This document shows, piece by piece, positions 18,869-30,400 of a stretch of 64,000 nucleotides of DNA. Location: the NCBI GenBank assembly GCA_910589415.1, contig OU342631.1, forward strand, positions 6,014,001 through 6,078,000. Direction: 5' to 3'. Each line of letters begins with the position of its first letter. Positions within the stretch are counted from its first letter, which is position 1. The translations under genes and the position numbers were made by a program. Source of the DNA: Malachius bipustulatus (Eukaryota; Arthropoda; Insecta; Coleoptera; Melyridae). Under the pieces are notes generated by a model. It did no database searches. It was not told where the DNA came from and was given only the letters and a program-made list of their open reading frames with translations.

Positions 18869-20919
18869 GTTGTCGCCAGACGTAAATAATGCGCCTTTTT
18901 TCATTCGCATATCGATGAAAAAACATTAACATTATATGACGGTTGCATGTCTAGAAAAAAATCATTTTTTTTATTTTTTTTTCAAAACTAAAAATTTTGC
19001 AAGGTTCCTTATGTTTCGTATAATCTTTACCCGGTTCCCTGTATAACAATTAATAACACTTCCCAATTTTTCCGACCAGGGTATTCATTCATATATAGAG
19101 TGGCCAAATATACACTGGCGGGTAAAAAATATAGACAGTAAAAAAAAAACTTCGAAGTTTCAAGAAAAATTCATGATAAGGAAATTCGAGTTTGAGCTTG
19201 GAATGTTCAATTATCAGTTGCGATTTTTAGTCAAATCCCTTTGTTAGACTAGTTGATTTGTTTGATTAAAACAATCCTAATAAAAAAAAAATAATAACTG
19301 AAAATCGAAAAGTAAAGGTGTTCGGTTTTTTTCCAGAAATGTAGTTATTTAATAAGAACATTTTTGATTTTATCTCAGTACAAGGCGCGATATACAAAAG
19401 TGTCAAATCTCGTGTCAAAATAATATCTTAATTCTGGTATCAAAGCTCTTTCAGACGACAAATCGACAGCTTTTGTAGTTTCTGATAAAATTGACTTTCT
19501 GACAGAGACAGACAGACAGGCAACTGAGATCGAGTTTATGCATAAACCATAAACTTTAGGTCCTCTCCTCCGTAAATACCCAAAGAAAAAATGATACAAT
19601 AAAATTGCATTCAAATAATGCGGTTTCAACAATCCTAATTACGTTCAGATCAGTTGAGGAATGATTTGTGGATTTTCCAAATCTTCAAGTTATTTTTCTG
19701 ACTGAGCTGGAATTATTATTGACCTTTTTTTTTAAACTGACGCTGAATTCCAATTATAATTTCTTCGTAAATCTATTAGGTAGTATAACTGGGTGTAGGC
19801 ACTGTGCTGTACCTGATAATTGAAATCCCAAATTCGTGTTGAATTCCATGTAACAATTAAAAAAATAAATAAATAAAAACAATAGAATGTTGAATAAGAA
19901 AAAAATCTACAAGTCAATTCTTTTATTATATCTATTTTTTCCTTAATCCTTAAATTAATAGCCCATTTAATTAATACATAAATTAATAGCCCAAATTGTA
20001 TGGTGACAGATTTCCATACATAAATCTTGATTAGTGAATTATCTTGAATATCTTAAAAAATTTTGATTACATGGATTGGAATTAGGTTTTCCAAAATTGT
20101 TAAACCTTTAGTTTAACACGTATATTAAAAACGAAAAATTTTCGATAACTGATAAGAAAACTAGGTAAAAAAATATGGTAGCTGCTACCTGGTTATCCGT
20201 CATCTTTTCTTTTCTAGTTGCACAAACATATAAAATAATAACAAGAAAATAATACTTTGTTTACTTAATAAAGTTGCGCACCTTCAAAAATATTATGTAT
20301 AATGATAAGATTAATCATTGGTAGGTACCAAATTTATTTTATTAACGAAGCTAAAGTTGATAATCATTTTCGTAGTCTTTTTATATTAATTTCTAATCTC
20401 TTCCAAAAGTATGGTGAAAAGGGGAATTTTCAGACACAAGTAATTAATTGAAGATAATTTCGATAAAATTTAATTTTGCTAAGTACCTACGAGGAAAGAG
20501 CGTTGAAAAATATACGCACAATCGTGCGATATTTTGCCATTTCACCCCTGAATAGTTTAGACGAAACTGAAATGGTCCATTTTACGCACGTTTAGATATT
20601 ACCTACTGTTACCATTATTTAAAATCAGTACCTAGTTTGTTTGAGTTTGTTTTATAAATAAATAAATAAATAATGCATAATGCATAATTTGCATGGGAAG
20701 CAGTAAGTAGGTACACTGCGGCAGTGCATTCTATCAGGTACCTATCTAGTCAAGCAACGACACTTTTCGATAATCCGGCATTTTACAATAAACCAATTAA
20801 CCTACATATGTACTAGCCCATGAACTTTTCAACTTACTTAATAACAGTCTGCTTAACACCAGTCATCACAAATCACAATAAATTAATTTTTAAAAAATCA
20901 ATTATTTTAATTACACTTG
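18869..20919. other. No gene seen; AT-rich
   Basis: AT-rich DNA with simple repeats: GACAGACAGACAGG near 19507, ATAAATAAATAAATAA near 20655 followed by TGCATAATGCATAATTTGCAT. Frames on the minus strand at 19375-19632 and 19732-19917 lack any recognisable motif. Confidence 0.35.
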
Positions 20920-21240
20920 CGGCCCTCTTGAGAGCCAAAGGACGATTCACAACTTGACTGTTCAAATTAAAAGTTCCCCTGCTACTGTCAGAATCAAGTA
21001 GCGCACGGGGAAAACAAACGATGGTCAACCTGGCTAACTTGATCTAACTGTAACCTGTTGTGTTTACCGTAAACAAATGAATAAAGATGCGATCGCGCGG
21101 CCAACTCTGTCTCTCGCGTTGTAATCAATTTATCTCTACCCCACTCTGTGAGCGTTCTTCCACCACAATTTGGAAATCCGAACGCGGCTATCGAAACGTG
21201 AGCTGTGTAAGAATAATATGGTGTGTTTGAATAAGCCTAA
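20920..21240. other. GC-richer patch, possible regulatory DNA
   Basis: Stands out from its surroundings by base composition (CGATCGCGCGGCC, TCTCTCGCGTTG, GAACGCGGC). It could be a promoter or the edge of an unrecognised exon. No start codon, splice pair or protein similarity could be fixed. Confidence 0.2.
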
Positions 21241-23179
21241 AGACCTAAAACATTTTGCTACCAACTGCTTTATTAGGTTTCAGCCTTTCAGAACTTTCAG
21301 GCTGCCTATCCGATTCTGATAAGGTGTAATCTCCCAGACAGAAGCTTCAAAAGCGAACCCCTCTTTATTCAGCGTTTCCAAGTACACCTGCTTGTTCAGT
21401 GAGGTAATTAATCAACAATTTTTTTATTGCTCTTACTGTTTATCTCTTTAAAAAATACAAAATAAGATAAAAGTTTATGGATATCGATAAACTGAAGGAC
21501 ATGACAAAATCTATAATTATTATTAATTAAGTAACAATTAATAATTTCACATTCCCAGAATGCGCCCATATTTAGCAAAAGATCGTCAAACTCACATGAA
21601 GTGCAGTATTTATCAACAAAAAGATAATAATTTTTACGGTTCATTCGATCTCAGCTAATTTTGAGAAAAGTCGATTATAGACTCTGAAAGACTGTGCGTT
21701 TTTTAAGGCTTCTAAAATATTGGGCTGCCCTTTGCAATTTGTACGCAAAACTTGGAACAAGTTCCTTGTATCAGATGACGCATCAACGAAAAATCAACAA
21801 TCAACATCAGTGTTTATCCAAAAACTTAGACACAAGGAACGTACGAACGTCTGTGTTCGATGATACAGCAAATAAAAATTATCTTTGCAAAGCCATATAC
21901 ATATCTGCTGTAAATTCAGTACCAAACGATAAAAATAATCAAAAGAAAATATAATTGGAACTACGCATTACGGCACAAAGCCTCTTTTCCGTATGACTCA
22001 ATCAAATCAATCTTCTAAATCGTTTCTGATCAAACATCCCATACCGTTTCTGAAAGAATGCCGTTCAGAACAAAAGACAATCAGCTCCTCTTCATCCTAC
22101 AACTATTGGGTCCAGATATTCCAGGTTTTAACTAATACGAGAGCTAGGTAGGTGCTTATCATGTTTCTCAAGCTTTGAACAGAGATTTTTACTTTTTACA
22201 TGTCCTCTTCTACAATCAGGCGTTATATCGGTTAAAAATCACAAAGGCTAATGTGAAAGCTGTGACTAGACTTGCTGAATTTGATCCTGAGAGGGTAGTC
22301 AAATCAAATGTGGTAAATATTAGGTACTCTACTTACAGGTGAGTCAAATTCGAGCTACATCATTAGGATCTCGGAAACTAGAAGAGATATGGTTAAGTTG
22401 CTAAATTTTATGCTTAATAAAAATCTGACAAAAATTCAGGATATTTTCAGTCGATGCTGAAATATCCTGAAAAAAACTGAAAAATCAACATTTCTTATTT
22501 TATCCATATCATTTTTATTATTGGAAATTAATAAATTTTAGTTTTGTAGGCTTACACAAGTCATCGAAAGACATTCATTCGACATTACACAAATTTTCAA
22601 AGCCGACTAGATCCCATAGCCAACTTCTGTCCTCAAAAATAGCGAATTGGTTAGCGATTCTGCCGTCCTCATACATAAACCATAGATCTAATCCACGGAT
22701 CTGACTGGTAAAGTTGCTTGTTCCTTCACTGAACCTATTATCTGGATATGTATTTCATAATATGTACAGCTGAGAGTCAATCGAGAACAGTTTTGTCGAA
22801 ACTTCTTATCGCTTCTGGAAACATCCAACAGCAGCTCGTTCTTAAAATGTGCTGCATTTTATAGGAACAGCGACACAGTTCATGAGTATGTAAGTACAGC
22901 GCTTCGTGAGCTTTTATAATGGAGAGCCGGGGAACCATTTTCCTCGATACTTCATTCAGTCTTCTCTTAAATACATCTTGGAGTCGCTTCGGCAGTTAAA
23001 GGCGATCCCGAAAGCAGCATCTCATTTGCCAATAGAAATTTTAGTTCGGGTGCATTACGCAGAAGTGACAATCGAGCTTCGTTCTGTTCTTCTTCCGTGC
23101 CACATCATCAAGATATTTGTATTGGTATTTTAACTAAACGTGAGAGACGGTTTATGTGGTCCCAAACACTGAAGCGAGC
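21241..23179. other. No recognised gene; mixed unique and repeat-like DNA
   Basis: Includes a 44-codon minus frame at about 21285-21416 bounded by stops, an 86-codon plus frame at 21694-21954 and a 75-codon plus frame at 22906-23133. None shows a motif I know. A 23-bp segment at 22594-22616 recurs at 57125-57147. Composition is less AT-rich than elsewhere, so decayed transposon DNA is likely. Confidence 0.3.
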
Positions 23180-23740
23180 GGGCTTATTTTATTTATCGTA
23201 TTTAGATTTTCCTTGATTAAAAGAGCTCCGTTCCTTTGACAAGGTTCAGCAATCCGCTAACCAAGGTCTTTTCCGTCAGCAGGCTCCCGGGGCTGAGTGA
23301 TCCCAGGACCGCATAGCGCGTTCGTGCGAGTGCTGGACACTCGAATATCACATGAGAAGCTGTCTCATCTTCTTCATTGCAGAGTCTACCAAACTGGTTC
23401 TTCTCTATACATATATCCCCTGCTTATGTAGGTGTACTTCTTAGGTGGAAGTGTCCTGTGAGAAGACCCACCACCGTTCTGATCTGAATTCTGTTAAGTT
23501 GCAGTATTATCTGTCTGGAAAGGTTTCGAGAGGGCTCCTTAATCATCACCTTACCATGTTTACTTCCTGTTATACGGTTCCAGTTTGATATTATGTTGAG
23601 CCACCGCCTTGCGTACAAGGCCCATGCAGTGAAGTTGATCCCAGCGCCTTTCTTGGCTAGTTGATCTGCAGCCTCATTACCAGGCGTCCCATGGTGACCC
23701 GGAACCCAAGCTAGTGTCACCACGTTGCACCTGGCTATAT
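23180..23740 (-). pseudogene. 3' fragment of an I/R1-like non-LTR retrotransposon (RNase H end)
   Basis: A 99-codon minus frame (23723-23424) reads WVPGHHGTPGNEAADQLAKK, the classic C-terminal RNase H signature (HxGxxGNExAD). LSRQIILQLNRIQIRTVVG and LLTGHFHLR follow, as in I/R1-type elements. After a frame change the zinc region follows: CNEEDETASHVIFECPALA. The 3' end carries an AATACGATAAATAAAATAA tail near 23180. It starts abruptly at about 23740, so it is a 5'-truncated, inactive copy. Confidence 0.85.
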
Positions 23741-23924
23741 AATAACAATTTTACCTTTAGGTATTTACGTACCTATTTTTGCGCTATTTTCGGTTTGGGT
23801 TGATTTAACGAGGGAGATGCAAATAATTTCCTTATCATCCTACTTATCCTACCTAGGTGCGATTCATTTCACTACCTACCTACCTAAGTGAAGTTGAGTT
23901 TCAGATTTTTATTTTATTTAACTA
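23741..23924. other. Short spacer
   Basis: AT-rich with CTACCTACCTACCTAAG near 23872. Nothing else seen. Confidence 0.4.
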
Positions 23925-24330
23925 TCTGATTTTTCAAACAGAAAGAGCGAATCAACCCGGCCTTGATTGTTATTTTTATATTTTGGTTCAGAACAATAGA
24001 GAAAATTTTTTAGGAAAAGTTACTATGGGCCCCTCGAATTGGGAAAACATAGCTTGTCAGAGATAAGTTAATGATTTTTCCTCTCGAGTTGTTAACACAA
24101 CGTGCCTTTGATTTTGTTTAGATTTCTAGTTTCTTTAAAGAAGATCACGACAATAAAAATTATTTTTCAAAATTTTCTTTGAGTTGGGCAGGACATTATA
24201 CAAATCTGGAATGTCCTGCTCGACAGCCCAAGAGGGTTATAAACGTGATAAATCTGAAAATCTTCTTGAGATCTGTCAGTGGCCATCTTTTTTTTTCTGA
24301 TTGAAGGTAAGTGAATATTTTATTTATTTT
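23925..24330 (+). repeat. Dispersed repeat, copy 2 (pair with 9.72-10.14 kb)
   Basis: Diverged copy of the 9720-10140 repeat. Matching blocks in order: GTTACTATGGGCCCC, AAGATCACGACAATAAAAAT with TTTTTCAAAATTTT, GGGCAGGACATT, TGTCCTGCTCGACAGCCCAA, TTGAGATCTGTCAGTGGCCA and GAAGGTAAGTGAATAT. The 69- and 72-codon frames here are not shared with copy 1. Confidence 0.7.
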
Positions 24331-24879
24331 CCTTTCCGGGAAAAAAGGACGCGGCAATATAGTCGTCTGCTTTGTAAAGAAATTATTAAATTACTTTTCC
24401 CATTTATTTTATTTTTAAATGAAAATTATCTTTTTTTATTTATTTTTAGTTCATTATTCGCCTATTTTCTGTCTATCAATGATGTGTTCCTAATACCTAA
24501 TTATTATCAAATAGTCTAGTAAGATTTAATTTTGGAAATATTCTTCAAATTGTTCCACTTGCAATCAGAATTTAAGTGGTAGGTACGTAGATGATGGAGC
24601 GGCAATCAATCCAAATTAGCGACTATTATAAAGGTTTTTAATAATATAATTAACTGCGTACGGTATATTTTCTATGAATATAACAAAGAGGTAATAAAAA
24701 TGAAATGTTAAGCGATACAATAAAGTATATGTTGTACCTACAAGGTACTTAGAAAATAATAAATATAAGTATAAAAACATAGTCAAAATAATAGTCCATA
24801 AGTAGTGTAAAACGATCGAGACCCAAACAAAACCTCACCGAAAAACCAAAATAGGAGAAGTACTTACCTACTTATACAG
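24331..24879. other. No gene seen; AT-rich
   Basis: Low-complexity AT-rich DNA without a repeat partner that I could find. Confidence 0.4.
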
Positions 24880-25862
24880 GAGTGTTTTATAACAGGAGGC
24901 GGAAAATGAATATTTATGTTTAGCATCGGATTTTAAGCAAAAAATACGAAATATTTTTTCCCAATCTGCTTTTGTTTTGGAGATATAGAGGTTCAAGTTT
25001 TTGAGAGGCATAATTTCATGTTTCACAAAAAAATTAATAGATAGTAGGCCATATGAAACCGTTATTTAGCACTTTATTGGCTAGAGAGAAAGAAAAACCA
25101 GTACTTTAACTTACAGCTCATGTTTGAAAAGTCCACGACCAGCCGCGATGCAAGCCCATCCCATGGCAACGTAAAACCACTGAATTATAAACTTCAACAA
25201 AATCTTGTGCATCATCAATTTGAAGTACAGTATTCATAATCCTGTCTCGTAATTGATTTTCATTTTGAACGTCCTCTGCATTTAAAAATTCTCTCTCTCA
25301 TTTAAAAGTTCCTTTAAAAATTAAATTCCCCTCTATGATTTAGATCTGGCGACCTAGCAGGCCACTGAAGTGGACCATGGTCCGTTGCCCATCCATCTTT
25401 CATTAAAATGGTTGTCTACAGCCATTCTACAATAATTTTTGCGGCTTCCGGTGGCGCACCATCGTGTTGATACCACATCACGTTGCACAATGCAATTAGA
25501 TCGTCTAAAAACAACTCGTGTAAGTGATTATCTAAGAATTATTCCAAGTAGACCGCAGCATTTAAACGATGTGGCAGAATTTGTATTGGCAATACTAAGT
25601 ATGGACAACTGGCGGTGAACTTTTCAAACATGAGCTGTAAATCAAAGTAATTGTTTTTCTTTCTCTGTAGCCGTTGCAGTGTTGAATAAAGTTTTTATAT
25701 GGCATACTTTTAATTCTTTGTAAAACATGAAATTATACCTCCCAAACGTTTGAACCTCGATATTTCAAAAATAAAGGCCGATCGGGAAAAAAAATCGTAT
25801 TTTTTGCTTAAGATCCAATCCCAAACACAAATATTCTTTTTTCTCCTCCTGGTATGTTTTTG
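24880..25862 (-). mobile_element. Decayed Tc1/mariner-superfamily transposon with ~150-bp inverted ends
   Basis: Left end (AACAGGAGGCGGAAAATGAA, then TTTTAAGCAAAAAATACGA, then GAGGTTCAA, then GGCATAATTTCATGTTT) is the inverted partner of the right end (AAACATGAAATTATACCTCC...CTCCTCCTGG). Between them, on the minus strand, lies a broken transposase. The element is old: ends are only roughly 75-80% alike by eye. Confidence 0.75.
25140..25640 (-). pseudogene. Tc1/mariner-superfamily transposase remnant
   Basis: Minus-strand translation around 25500-25330 gives WYQHDGAPPEAAKIIVEWL, a stop, then a GP-QWPARSPDLN segment. This is the DG(A)PPH...W(P)RSPDLNP signature of the catalytic domain in Tc1/mariner and related DDE transposases. 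Stops and frame changes interrupt it. Confidence 0.7.
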
Positions 25863-25937
25863 AGGTTTTTTTTCATACATAGAAGTATGTTTTGTTCTTT
25901 TCAATTTCAGTCAACTGACCCAAAAATTGGGAACTAT

Positions 25938-26111
25938 AGCTCTCAGATCCAAAATAGTAGTCACTAACTGACATTACTAAAAAACCTATTTTGGATAAGC
26001 GGCAAGCAGAAAAATTTCCTCTAAACATCAGTTTCTGCGTGCCGCTTCTCTGAAATTGCTTTTTCAGTAATGTCACTTAGTGACTACTATTTTGGATTTG
26101 AGCTTTATAAC
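25938..26111. repeat. Long hairpin (~75-bp arms)
   Basis: 25938-26010 (AGCTCTCAGATCCAAAATAG, then TAGTCACTAACTGACATTAC) is complementary to 26033-26111, with a loop of about 22 bases (AATTTCCTCTAAACATC region). It could be a tiny foldback transposon or a pre-miRNA-like hairpin. No expression evidence. Confidence 0.7.
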
Positions 26112-26194
26112 TCAAAATGAATTTTTGCGAAATGTATCAAAAAGCCATTGAGAATTTTTATATGCGGTTTGCCATGACCGAAAAATCTACCCTA

Positions 26195-26550
26195 CGCACA
26201 AATAAAAGTGTCGCACTCCAAAATTTTGCTTGATTTTGATTGGGGGTAACTTTCGAAATTGCCAAGGGATTTCGGTTTTGTTTTCGCATGTTAGCAGCCC
26301 TATCCATTTATTTTTCTGCTTTATTGGATCTAGAATCACTCAGCGGTTTCCGTTCAAAATTTTCTTGTAAATTGTGATGTGTATACAGGATGACAAGTGT
26401 AGGTATAATTTTTTTCCTCGCCAACCAATTTTGGAAATTTTAGCCTCATATTGAACCTAAAACTTTAGGCAAGAAAATACAGGGACTGTAGAAAGTTATC
26501 CCAAATCAAAATCAGGGAAAATTTTAGGATGCGACACTTTGATTTGTGCA
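26195..26550. mobile_element. TA-flanked MITE, 356 bp
   Basis: Left end CGCACAAATAAAAGTGTCGC pairs with right end GCGACACTTTGATTTGTGCA. Matching continues inward (CCAAAATTTTGCTTGATTTT with its complement near 26500). TA lies outside each end (26193-26194, 26551-26552), as in Tc1/mariner-type MITEs. Confidence 0.8.
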
Positions 26551-26552
26551 TA

Positions 26553-27231
26553 GTGTATAAAAAAGGACCTCTCGACTAACCGTTCATCTTTCATTTATTT
26601 GGCGCAAAACAGGAATTTTCACTACCTTTTCCTATCACATTTTCCACCCCTGTTATTGAACGCATGCACACTCGATCTCTATATCACAAATAACGCCACC
26701 ACTTCGTAAAAAATTGAGGCATGTATAAAAAAAAATCACTGTAGCCCCAGTCATAATTATGATAATGAAGAAAAAAATTGTCTAATTTACACTCCCTCCA
26801 CTGTTTTTCTAAAATAGCCACATACTATCTCAGAAATTAACTATTTTCACGCCCTCTCGCCCTAATTTCTAGATAAGACAGGTGACCGACCAGGAATAGA
26901 TTTTTCAGTTTTCTGGTCCCCTTTCGAATCGCAAACTGCATCATAAAAACCTCACCGGTTTTCGAGATATTTCGCAAAAACCCAAACCCATTTTTAGGTC
27001 ATATTTTCCCATTTTTGGTAAACCATGGGTAGGAAATTTGATTTTGAGTCAAAAAATCATATAAATATGTGCTCGAAATTTTTTTAAAACAAGCTTTCCA
27101 TGAGAACGCTGTCGCGTTTATTTCGCATTGAAAGAAATTTCGAAAAACAAATTGTACCTAATAAAAAAAGTTTCGACAACACAACGTCATTAGGAAAAAA
27201 AATAGAAGAAAATGCGTCGTCAAACAGCATC
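26553..27231. other. No gene seen
   Basis: AT-rich, no recognised motif. The short plus frame at 27100-27288 is incidental. Confidence 0.4.
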
Positions 27232-27605
27232 TTATTTTTCAAAATTTTGAAAATTTCTCAAAATGGCCGCCATCATTTTCAATGTTAACTTTGCATCTAA
27301 TACGGACGACAGATTGTGCAGCTGCACGACACTCTGCTGGTGTGATTCCTTGGGCTGCTTCAACAATCTTTTCCGGAAAGTACCTTTGTCGTTAATGAGC
27401 TCAGTAAAAACTTGATCTTCATTATACCCCATACAAAAAATTCTAAGTAGGTCAAATCTGGAAAGCGCGCATTCGTACAAGGCCGGCGGGAACAGTCTTG
27501 ACCGCTACCAATCCGTCTTTCTGGAAAATTGTGGATGAAGCCATCGTCGGATTGGTAGAGTATAATCAGCATGACATGCTCTAACTGGAACCATCTGTTT
27601 ACTAT
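27232..27605 (-). pseudogene. Second Tc1-like transposase fragment
   Basis: Two overlapping minus frames show the end of a DDE domain: first ADYTLPIRRWL-PQFSRKTDW, then ARFPDLTYLEFFVWGIMK, matching the (P)RSPDLTPLDFFLWGYLK motif. Next come KVFSELINDKGT-like text and VLDAKLTLKMMAA. The frame changes near 27480. It is a C-terminal fragment only, not functional, and from a different subfamily than the 24.9-kb relic, which lacks this tail. Confidence 0.7.
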
Positions 27606-27784
27606 ATTAAAATTAAAGCATTTTCGAGTAATTAATGTTTACATGAACTTTTTGGCTTTAAATCCAATTCGCTGCGCATAGTTTAGTATGGCGGTTTAAC
27701 TTCCACTTCACCTGCTATTCGGATCGTTCCGCGAGGTTATTCTTTGGGTTTGAGGGAAAAACGAACATCTACACCCGGATTATA

Positions 27785-28860
27785 AATCAAAATAACTTAA
27801 AAAGCCAAACTGGAAAATCAGAATGGAGAAATCAGGAAAGAAATAGGCAGAACGACACACTATCTCAATAGAAACAATAATAGTAGAAAATTAATCTGAC
27901 ATTTAAATCCCAACAAAACAAATTAATAACAATGGAAACACTATAGAATTTTTAAAACATAAGCTTCACTCTTCCACATCCATCAGACTAAAAACAGTAA
28001 ATTCAAATAGAAAAATTCCTGGCATTTTCCAGGGGTACATATTACGACGTGCTACGTGCCCTTATGGATCCCTTATGAAACACTCTCAATAACACCAAAC
28101 ATGGCTAACAAAAATCAAACGTAAAAAATAGGCGTTGGGCAGCAAAAACCACCTTACATAGATGACATTAAAATCCACATAATTATCTTACTTAACCAAA
28201 ACTAGGTACAACATATACTCGAAACAGTAGAAACAATATCAACAGACGTCAAAATGGAATTCAAAATAATACACAAATTGTCCCACTTGACAAAGGGAAA
28301 CTGACTCAGAAAACAAATAAGCAAGTACTCAACAACCAAAAACAGTACAAAAAACTACTTTTAGAATTTCAACAAAACTTCAGACTTCACATCATAATGT
28401 AAATCACATCAAAATAAAATCACAACTCCAAGCAGAATATAGAAATTAAAAGACTTCATCTTGAAACACAATTAGGTATCTATAATCTCCGGAAAACTTT
28501 TGAAAGCTATCAACACTTTAGGCAATTCCCATTCGCACCTCCTCCTTAAAAATCATCAAATGGACAACCACTGACATAGAAAACATTAACATATCAACAA
28601 GAACGGAGTGAGTGTCAAAATATACTCACAGAAAATACTCGTAGAATCATATGCACCCTAATTCATGTAGGTAAGGAAAGATTCAATTTACAGTATTAAT
28701 CTAGATATAACTTGTAAAGATGGAGGAAGAGGAATAATTGACCTTATAACATTCAGGCCATAGTGGCACATATGCTCACCGTCAAGAAGTCGAAAAGGCC
28801 GGAAAGAGACGTTAACCTCACAGTCAGTGAAGTGAGTCAGTGAAACCCGGACTTCCGCAA
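27785..28860 (+). pseudogene. Decayed R2/R4-type non-LTR reverse transcriptase
   Basis: Scattered frames fit one family in order: KPNWKIRMEKSGKKIGR (27810 on); NRKIPGIFQG (about 28010); YIDDIKIH, the catalytic box, at 28155-28178; LETVETISTDVKMEF (about 28215-28260); and KDGGRGIIDLIT at about 28715-28752. Order and wording resemble R4/Dong-like or R2-like elements. The N-terminal reverse-transcriptase motifs are missing between the first two pieces, and stops are frequent. Inactive. Confidence 0.6.
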
Positions 28861-29504
28861 ATACTGGCAGTTGACACCTACTTCGTTATTTTAATAGAAA
28901 CATCTTGTATATTATTATATTTTTAAATTGTCTGAGAAAATCGAAGACTGGTGGTTTTCACCAGTGGAATTTAGATTTACATTTTTTTTTCTCTTGGTTT
29001 TCCTCTTTTGTCAATTACTTTCCACAGTATGTCAAATGATTTTCTAATTTTTCAAGTTCATCTATTAATGAATTTCCCTTTACGTCAATTTATTTTTAGA
29101 TTTACGTGCAGTGGCATTATCATAAATATTGGAAAAACATTTCGTTTAAACGGAATCTTTTATTGGCAAAAAAGGAATTTGATTTGAAAAATAATTAACA
29201 CTGAAAATCAATTGACAAATTGAGAAACACTTGACAAAAGTCTAAAACCAAAAGAGAAACACTATTCATTTTATAGGCTAGAAAGAAGTGAAAACAGCAA
29301 TTTTCATATTTCAAAACCGTGTATAGGTACTATGATAACGGCTCAAGGTATTTCATTTTCTCATGGTCACTTATACTTCTAAAGTTACTTCTAAACAATA
29401 TTGTATTTGAGGTTCTAGAACCAATAGCTTTCAGATATGACAGATATGAAAGACAGTGTGACAAAAGTATTTTGTTTAGAAGTCGCGGGTCTGGGCCCCT
29501 TTAA
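28861..29504. other. No gene seen; AT-rich
   Basis: No motif recognised. The 61-codon plus frame at 29319-29504 has no features. Confidence 0.4.
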
Positions 29505-30400
29505 AGCAAAGTACCCTCCTGATCCCATTCCAAAATGATTCCATTTGTTGAAGCACTGCTGGTATACGTTGCTTTTGTTGTGCCCTTCAGCTCCGTCGCA
29601 TTTACCTTAATCTCCTCAATCGTCTCAACTATTCCTCTTGAGGGTGTTTTGAGTTTGGAAAAAAGAAAAAGTTACAAGGGTAGTGGGTGAGTAGGAAGAG
29701 GGAGGAGGGTGGAAGAACTCACGAGTTCGGATGAGTACTGAATGGGTTGGATCGTTGTCGTGATAAAAAAATGTCGCCCCTCCTCCACATTTCTGACTTT
29801 TTGAGACGAATGTCATATCTCAGACGTTTCAGAACTTCAATGTAGTAAGTCTAATGGTTCAATGTGGAGCATTGGTGCGGTACCCGTGTTGAATAACACC
29901 CAAGCTTAAAAAAACTTGGCGAGTTTGTTTGGGTCTGGGAGACGTTTCACTCACCCACCTGAACGATTGGAAGTTCTTGTCTTGTAAACCCAGTATTGTA
30001 AACCAATGATTCATCACTTTTATGATCCTTGACAGGAAATTTCCATCTTCTTCTGAACGATCAAGCGCTTCCCAAAAAAGCTTTGTGCAATTAACTATTT
30101 GGTCGTACGTCATCAGGCGTGGGGCACAAATTTTGTAGTATTGCGGTGTTCAATCAGAATCTCGTGACCATCAGATTCAACTGCTATCCCACACTCAACA
30201 ACCTCCCTGATGGTCAGACGTCGATTTGCCCTCAATAAGGTATATCGATTTTATCGACGTGGCGGTCGTCAATTGAGATAGAAGGACATCTAGACACTCA
30301 TCGTCTGCAATCGACTAGCGACCACCCTTAAAACGGTATTCATGTCACTTGCAAAATTCCGTCCGCTTCTTAGCAACACCACCGTCAGCCGCGTTGAGTA
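29505..30400 (-). pseudogene. Mariner-family transposase pseudogene
   Basis: Read on the minus strand, the pieces follow the mariner order. SLRR-like and EFCK-HEYRFKGGR (about 30390-30320) come first, then LTIREVVECGIAVESDGHEI (about 30215), then a degenerate catalytic block followed by ETSPRPKQTRQVF (about 29945), FYHDNDPTHS (about 29775, the HHDNAPAH motif), FPKLKTPSRGIVETIEEIK (about 29640) and a C-terminal tail to about 29510. Several frameshifts and the loss of the GDETW-type box show it is dead. I did not identify terminal inverted repeats. Confidence 0.82.

Noticed and set aside
21285..21416. 44-codon minus open stretch reading NKQVYLETLNKEGFAFEASV
   Set aside because: Looks protein-like but is bounded by stops, has no start codon or clear acceptor, and matches no family I can name with confidence.
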